Origin: Dyadobacter pollutisoli
GTDB lineage: Bacteria > Bacteroidota > Bacteroidia > Cytophagales > Spirosomataceae
DNA: 64,000 nt
NCBI RefSeq assembly: GCF_026625565.1
Contig: NZ_CP112998.1
Location: forward strand, 1,428,501 to 1,492,500
Direction: 5' to 3'
How positions within the stretch are numbered: the stretch's first letter is position 1; every line of letters begins with the position of its first letter. A program made the position numbers and the translations under genes. A model generated the notes under the pieces. That model had not been told where the DNA came from and ran no database searches. It saw only the letters and a program-made list of their open reading frames with translations. Below are positions 60,379 to 64,000 of this stretch, one piece after another.

Positions 60379-62052
60379 ATGAAAAAGTTAACCCTAATAC
60401 TATCACTGCTGACGGGCCTCACAGCTTGTCACACCCTGGACCTGAACCCGCTTTCGGAAGCATCCACGGGGACTTTTTATTCCAATCAAACAGAGCTTGA
60501 ATTGGCTGTTAACGATCTGTACAGGCTTGCTTTCTGGGGCAACGACAATGAGCTTTTCAGCGACAATGAATGGCACCGCGGGCAGCTGACCAATGCGGTG
60601 ATCGGAGGCACAATGACTGCCGACGATGCAGCCGTGCAGACTTACTGGCTCAACTGCTACAAAGCCATCGCCCGGGCCAATTCATTTCTGGCCAATAAGG
60701 ATAAAGCGGCCGCCAATACACCCGCTGCGATCCTTTTGCGGCTGGAAGCAGAAATGCGTTTGATCAGGGCCTATCAGTACGCCAGGTTGGTTACACATTT
60801 TGGAGATGTTCCATTTCTTACCACTCCGATTACCCTCGAAGAATCGTATGGTATCACCCGTACTGCCAGTGAAGAGCTGCTCACATTCGTTTTTCAGGAG
60901 CTCGATTTTGCAGCATCCAATCTGCCTGTTTCTTACGCAGCGGCTGAAACCAAACGCCTTACCAAAGGAGCCGCGCTGGCCATTAAGGCAAGAACGGCAC
61001 TATATACCGGCAAATGGCAACTGGCCAAGGAAGCTTCCGATGCAGTTATCAAACTGAATGTGTACACATTGCATAGTAGCTATGCGCAGTTATTTGTGAA
61101 AGCAGGTGAGTCCAGTAAGGAGCTGATCATCAGCGTTCCCCGCGAGGAAAAACAGCAGGTGTTCAGCACCGCAGGCTACGTTCAGGACAATATCTCCCGA
61201 AATGCAGGAGGCTTTGGCGCTCAGCTGCCCACCCGGGAAATGATCGATGCCTATGAATGCATTGACGGTAAACCAATTGACGAATCCAAGCTCTATGAGC
61301 CCACTGCGCCCTTTAAAAACCGTGACCCCAGACTGACGGCAACTGTTGTTGAATTCAATACGCAGTGGTTGGGTTACAATTATACGCCTCATCCGGATTC
61401 TCTGACGGTTTTCAGTTCAAAAGAAAACAAAAAAGTGACCAACAAGGATACCCGGGCAGTGGCCGCTTTTGCAAGTTTCACCGGTTTTCTGTGGAAAAAA
61501 GGTATTGATCAAACCTGGCCTGACCGTCTTGTAGAAGATAATGATGCCATTATCATACGCTACGCCGAAATGCTGCTGACTTATGCCGAGGCGAAAATAG
61601 AATTAGGTGAGCTGGATGAAACGGTACTGAATGCGATCAATCAGGTTCGGGCGCGTGCTTACGGTGTTGCAGTAGATCAGACAGGCGCATATCCTGCCGT
61701 GGCGGTAATGAACGCGACCGCGCTCCGCCAGGCGCTACGCAGAGAGCGACGCGTAGAATTCCCGCGCGAAGGCCTTCGTTACATGGACCTGATCCGCTGG
61801 AAACTGGCTGAAAAAGTACTGTCCAAACCCGTGGTAGGCTTACCAGACCCGGCAGCACAAAATCGCGCCAAATGGCCATTCCCCGGCGTAACGCCCATAG
61901 ACAACGACGGTGTCGCTGATTACTCTGGCTTTGGAACTGATGTGAAAGTACTGGCGCAAAGGAATTTTGATAAATCAAGACAATATCTGTGGCCTATCCC
62001 TGGTGTTGAAAGAAGGGTTAATACAGGCATTACACAAAATTCAGGTTATTAA
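60379..62052 (+). CDS. SusD/RagB-family lipoprotein (PUL 4)
   Basis: 557 aa with lipobox LLTGLTAC then HTLDLNPLSEASTGTFYSNQ, the standard SusD N-terminus. Helical signature blocks are RLEAEMRLIRAYQYARLVTH, GAALAIKARTALYTGKWQLA and IIIRYAEMLLTYAEAKIELG. The end motifs are LRRERRVEFPREGLRYMDLI and WPIPGVERRVNTGITQNSGY. It caps the SusC barrel and binds substrate. A small hairpin lies after the stop, before the lipoprotein gene at 62120. Confidence 0.95.
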   Translation: MKKLTLILSLLTGLTACHTLDLNPLSEASTGTFYSNQTELELAVNDLYRLAFWGNDNELFSDNEWHRGQLTNAVIGGTMTADDAAVQTYWLNCYKAIARANSFLANKDKAAANTPAAILLRLEAEMRLIRAYQYARLVTHFGDVPFLTTPITLEESYGITRTASEELLTFVFQELDFAASNLPVSYAAAETKRLTKGAALAIKARTALYTGKWQLAKEASDAVIKLNVYTLHSSYAQLFVKAGESSKELIISVPREEKQQVFSTAGYVQDNISRNAGGFGAQLPTREMIDAYECIDGKPIDESKLYEPTAPFKNRDPRLTATVVEFNTQWLGYNYTPHPDSLTVFSSKENKKVTNKDTRAVAAFASFTGFLWKKGIDQTWPDRLVEDNDAIIIRYAEMLLTYAEAKIELGELDETVLNAINQVRARAYGVAVDQTGAYPAVAVMNATALRQALRRERRVEFPREGLRYMDLIRWKLAEKVLSKPVVGLPDPAAQNRAKWPFPGVTPIDNDGVADYSGFGTDVKVLAQRNFDKSRQYLWPIPGVERRVNTGITQNSGY

Positions 62053-62078
62053 TTTTAATAGTATTGTTTCATAATCAG

Positions 62079-62104
62079 AAGCTTATCGCTATTCTGCTAA
62101 GCTT
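62079..62104 (+). other. Small hairpin between susD and the PUL 4 lipoprotein gene
   Basis: AAGCTTA (62079-62085) and TAAGCTT (62098-62104) pair perfectly with a 12-nt loop. They sit 15 nt before the ATG at 62120. A translation-control or processing role is possible. Confidence 0.4.
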
Positions 62105-62119
62105 TAAACTACCAATTGA

Positions 62120-64000
62120 ATGAAAAAATATAATCTCGCTGCCGGTCTGGTCGGACTGCTGGTGCTGCTCAACTTAAATTCTTGCGTCCAAAATAAAAGC
62201 AAGCCTTCATATAGCGGTATTTATCCGCACCTGGCTATGTACAATAACGAGGGAGAATGTGGCACGGGAGCAGTGGTTCCATGGGCAGGCAAACTTTGGG
62301 CCATTACCTATGCCCCGCATTTGCCATTTGGCTCATCGGACAAACTCTACGAAATCAGCACCGATTTAAAGCAGACTGTACGCCCCGAAAGCATTGGAGG
62401 TACCCCCGCAAACCGGATGATCCACGCCGAAAGCAACCAGTTGTTCATCGGCCCGTACGCCATTGACAGCAAGGGGGAAGTCAGGGCGATTTCATACAAA
62501 ACGATGCCGGGCAGGCACACCGGCAATGCGCGCGACTTGACAGACCCCACCCATAAGATTATGTACGGTACCATGGAGGAGGGTTTCTATGAAGTGGACG
62601 TCAATACATTGGCTGTTAATCAATTATATGAGGATGGCAATGTAAAAAATAACAAAAGTGATGGCGAACAGCAGCCCTATCAGTACAATGCATTGCTGCC
62701 TGGAACGCATGGAAAAGGCTTCTACTCAGGTCAGGGTGTGGCGGTTTATTCCAACAATGGTGAGCCGGGCAAGCTGGCCGAAAAACAGTTTGATATCGAG
62801 TCGGGCTCGCTCTCGGAATGGGACGGCAAAAACTGGAAAGTGGTCCGTCGCAACCAGTTTGTGGAAGTAACAGGTCCCGGAGGAATTAATGGAAATAAAA
62901 ACCCAGAAACCGATCCGATATGGGCCACAGGGTGGGACCACAAATCGGTGCTGCTTGGTGTGCGCGACAATGGCAAATGGACCTTTTTCAGATTACCCAA
63001 AGCAAGCCACAGCTACGATGGTGCGCACGGATGGAACACGGAATGGCCCCGTATCAGGGACATCGGTACGGCGCAAAAGCCTGACTACCTGATGACCATG
63101 CACGGTATGTTCTGGACTTTTCCAGGCGGTTTTTCTTCCAAAAATGCGGCCGGTATCCGCCCTCGCTCCGCCTATTTGAAAGTGATTGGAGATTTTACGC
63201 GCTGGAACGATCAGCTGGTTTTCGGCTGTGACGACTCGGCCCAGAGGGAATTTTTGAACAAAAGAAAAGCGAAAGGTAACATCGAAGGCCCAGGTCAATC
63301 CAATTCGAATCTGTGGTTTACGTCATTGAAACAACCTGACCTGCTAGGGCCCAGTACGGCAGAGGGGGCAGTGTGGCTGAATGAAAATGTGAAGGCATCA
63401 GAGTACTCCGAGCCGTTTCTGTTTAGCGGTTGGGCGCACCGCTCCGCCTGGATTCAGAACAATGGAGACAGCCAGGTAAGCTTTACTTTTGAAATCGACA
63501 AAACTGGTAATGGCTCATGGCAGCCTTTGAAATCCGTGAAAGTAGGGCCACAAAGCGCAGTTAACACGGATTTTGCAGCCAATGACGCTGGCGAGTGGAT
63601 CAGGATCAAAGCAAGTAAGGCTACCAATGCATCGGCCCATTTTTCTTATATCGCTGACGACAAGCGTTCGATAGTTTCCGATCCGATTTTTTCGGGGCTT
63701 AGCGCCGTTGCTTCGTCGAAAACTTCGGGAGGGCTGCTTTATGGATTGGGTGACAATCGCCGCGCACTTGGCATTGCGGCAATGAATTATTCAGCTGGGA
63801 GTGTGACTGAAACGGGTTACTATGAGCTGGATGCAAATATGAAGCTGGTACGGCAGCAGGACACCAAGACATTATCTTTCATTAAAACCAAATTCGCGAT
63901 CCCACAAAAAGTCGTGACCGTTGAGGAGTCGTCTGTTCTGGTGGTTGATGACAAGGGGCGGCGCTGGCGGCTTCCATTGGGCAATGACAATTTTACCGGC
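62120..64000 (+). CDS. Propeller-like PUL lipoprotein of unknown activity, 3' end outside window
   Basis: The frame is open from ATG 62120 to the last base (627 codons) and continues beyond the window. The signal peptide ends in lipobox LNLNSC followed by VQNKSKPS. The mature part starts SGIYPHLAMYNNEGECGTGA, VVPWAGKLWAITYAPHLPFG, then SSDKLYEISTDLKQ. Repeated short blades of the type NQLFIGPYAIDSKGEVR, KIMYGTMEEGFYEVDVNTL and DYLMTMHGMFWTFPGG suggest a beta-propeller. A Trp/Arg-rich centre (HSYDGAHGWNTEWPRI) is a possible active site, followed by a beta-sandwich-like stretch around SGWAHRSAWIQNNGDSQVSF. I do not recognise a CAZy family. Third gene of PUL 4, 67 nt after susD, hence probably an enzyme or binding protein for its glycan. 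Confidence 0.75.
   Translation, partial: MKKYNLAAGLVGLLVLLNLNSCVQNKSKPSYSGIYPHLAMYNNEGECGTGAVVPWAGKLWAITYAPHLPFGSSDKLYEISTDLKQTVRPESIGGTPANRMIHAESNQLFIGPYAIDSKGEVRAISYKTMPGRHTGNARDLTDPTHKIMYGTMEEGFYEVDVNTLAVNQLYEDGNVKNNKSDGEQQPYQYNALLPGTHGKGFYSGQGVAVYSNNGEPGKLAEKQFDIESGSLSEWDGKNWKVVRRNQFVEVTGPGGINGNKNPETDPIWATGWDHKSVLLGVRDNGKWTFFRLPKASHSYDGAHGWNTEWPRIRDIGTAQKPDYLMTMHGMFWTFPGGFSSKNAAGIRPRSAYLKVIGDFTRWNDQLVFGCDDSAQREFLNKRKAKGNIEGPGQSNSNLWFTSLKQPDLLGPSTAEGAVWLNENVKASEYSEPFLFSGWAHRSAWIQNNGDSQVSFTFEIDKTGNGSWQPLKSVKVGPQSAVNTDFAANDAGEWIRIKASKATNASAHFSYIADDKRSIVSDPIFSGLSAVASSKTSGGLLYGLGDNRRALGIAAMNYSAGSVTETGYYELDANMKLVRQQDTKTLSFIKTKFAIPQKVVTVEESSVLVVDDKGRRWRLPLGNDNFTG

Noticed and set aside
1..64000. 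CRISPR arrays, insertion sequences or prophage
   Set aside because: No regularly spaced repeats, transposase, integrase or phage genes were found on either strand.

Overview
The window is chromosomal DNA of a member of the Bacteroidota, most likely a Cytophagales/Spirosomataceae-type soil or plant-associated bacterium (Dyadobacter-like). That genus guess is inference. The basis is: four SusC/SusD outer-membrane pairs, hybrid two-component and ECF sigma/FecR regulators, type IX secretion C-terminal domains, promoters of the Bacteroidota TAnnTTTG type, and a Bacteroidota-type homogentisate pathway. I found no rRNA, tRNA, CRISPR array or insertion sequence.

Layout. (1) 1-16.6 kb, plus strand: a polysaccharide utilization locus (PUL 1). 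It holds the end of a hybrid histidine kinase/AraC regulator, SusC, SusD, a surface glycan-binding lipoprotein, a GH5 endoglucanase lipoprotein, two tandem GH44 endoglucanase/xyloglucanase paralogs with T9SS tails, and a beta-propeller plus alpha/alpha-toroid protein of unknown activity. The likely target is a beta-1,4-glucan such as xyloglucan, glucomannan or cellulose oligomers. (2) 16.6-21.3 kb: a gene graveyard with remnants of a P-type ATPase, an amylo-alpha-1,6-glucosidase, a response regulator and a Gfo/Idh oxidoreductase. Among them lie a few intact small genes: a SemiSWEET transporter, a receiver protein with Asn at the phosphorylation site, and two orphans. An HD-domain gene here is broken by an exact 16-bp tandem duplication. 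(3) 21.4-31.7 kb, minus strand: PUL 2, made of ECF sigma, FecR, STN-type SusC, SusD, an IPT/NHL lipoprotein and a right-handed beta-helix lipoprotein. (4) 31.9-35.8 kb, minus strand: a GH109-like Gfo/Idh protein, a galactokinase-like GHMP kinase and a LacI regulator, with a cluster of LacI-type palindromes upstream of the kinase. (5) 36.0-45.5 kb, plus strand: PUL 3, made of ECF sigma, FecR, STN-SusC, SusD, a strong terminator and a GH89 alpha-N-acetylglucosaminidase. (6) 45.7-51 kb: single genes, namely a membrane hybrid kinase, a TonB fragment, an isochorismatase-like hydrolase, an EamA exporter and a UDP-glucuronate epimerase. (7) 51.1-55.5 kb, minus strand: a phenylalanine/tyrosine degradation operon, hmgA-hppD-phhA-fahA. 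(8) 55.8-64 kb: PUL 4, a SusC/SusD pair plus a lipoprotein cut by the window end. It is divergent from a probable membrane-spanning transcription regulator, with back-to-back overlapping promoters between them.

How the genes fit together. PULs 2 and 3 and the genes between them look like one amino-sugar glycan region: GH89 acts on terminal alpha-GlcNAc, GH109-type enzymes act on alpha-GalNAc, and a sugar kinase and LacI regulator sit in the middle. The least explained items are the propeller/toroid protein at 14.4-16.6 kb, the single-pass DNA-binding/PKD/lectin-like regulator at 55.8-57.1 kb with its symmetric promoter region, and the propeller-like lipoprotein starting at 62.1 kb.
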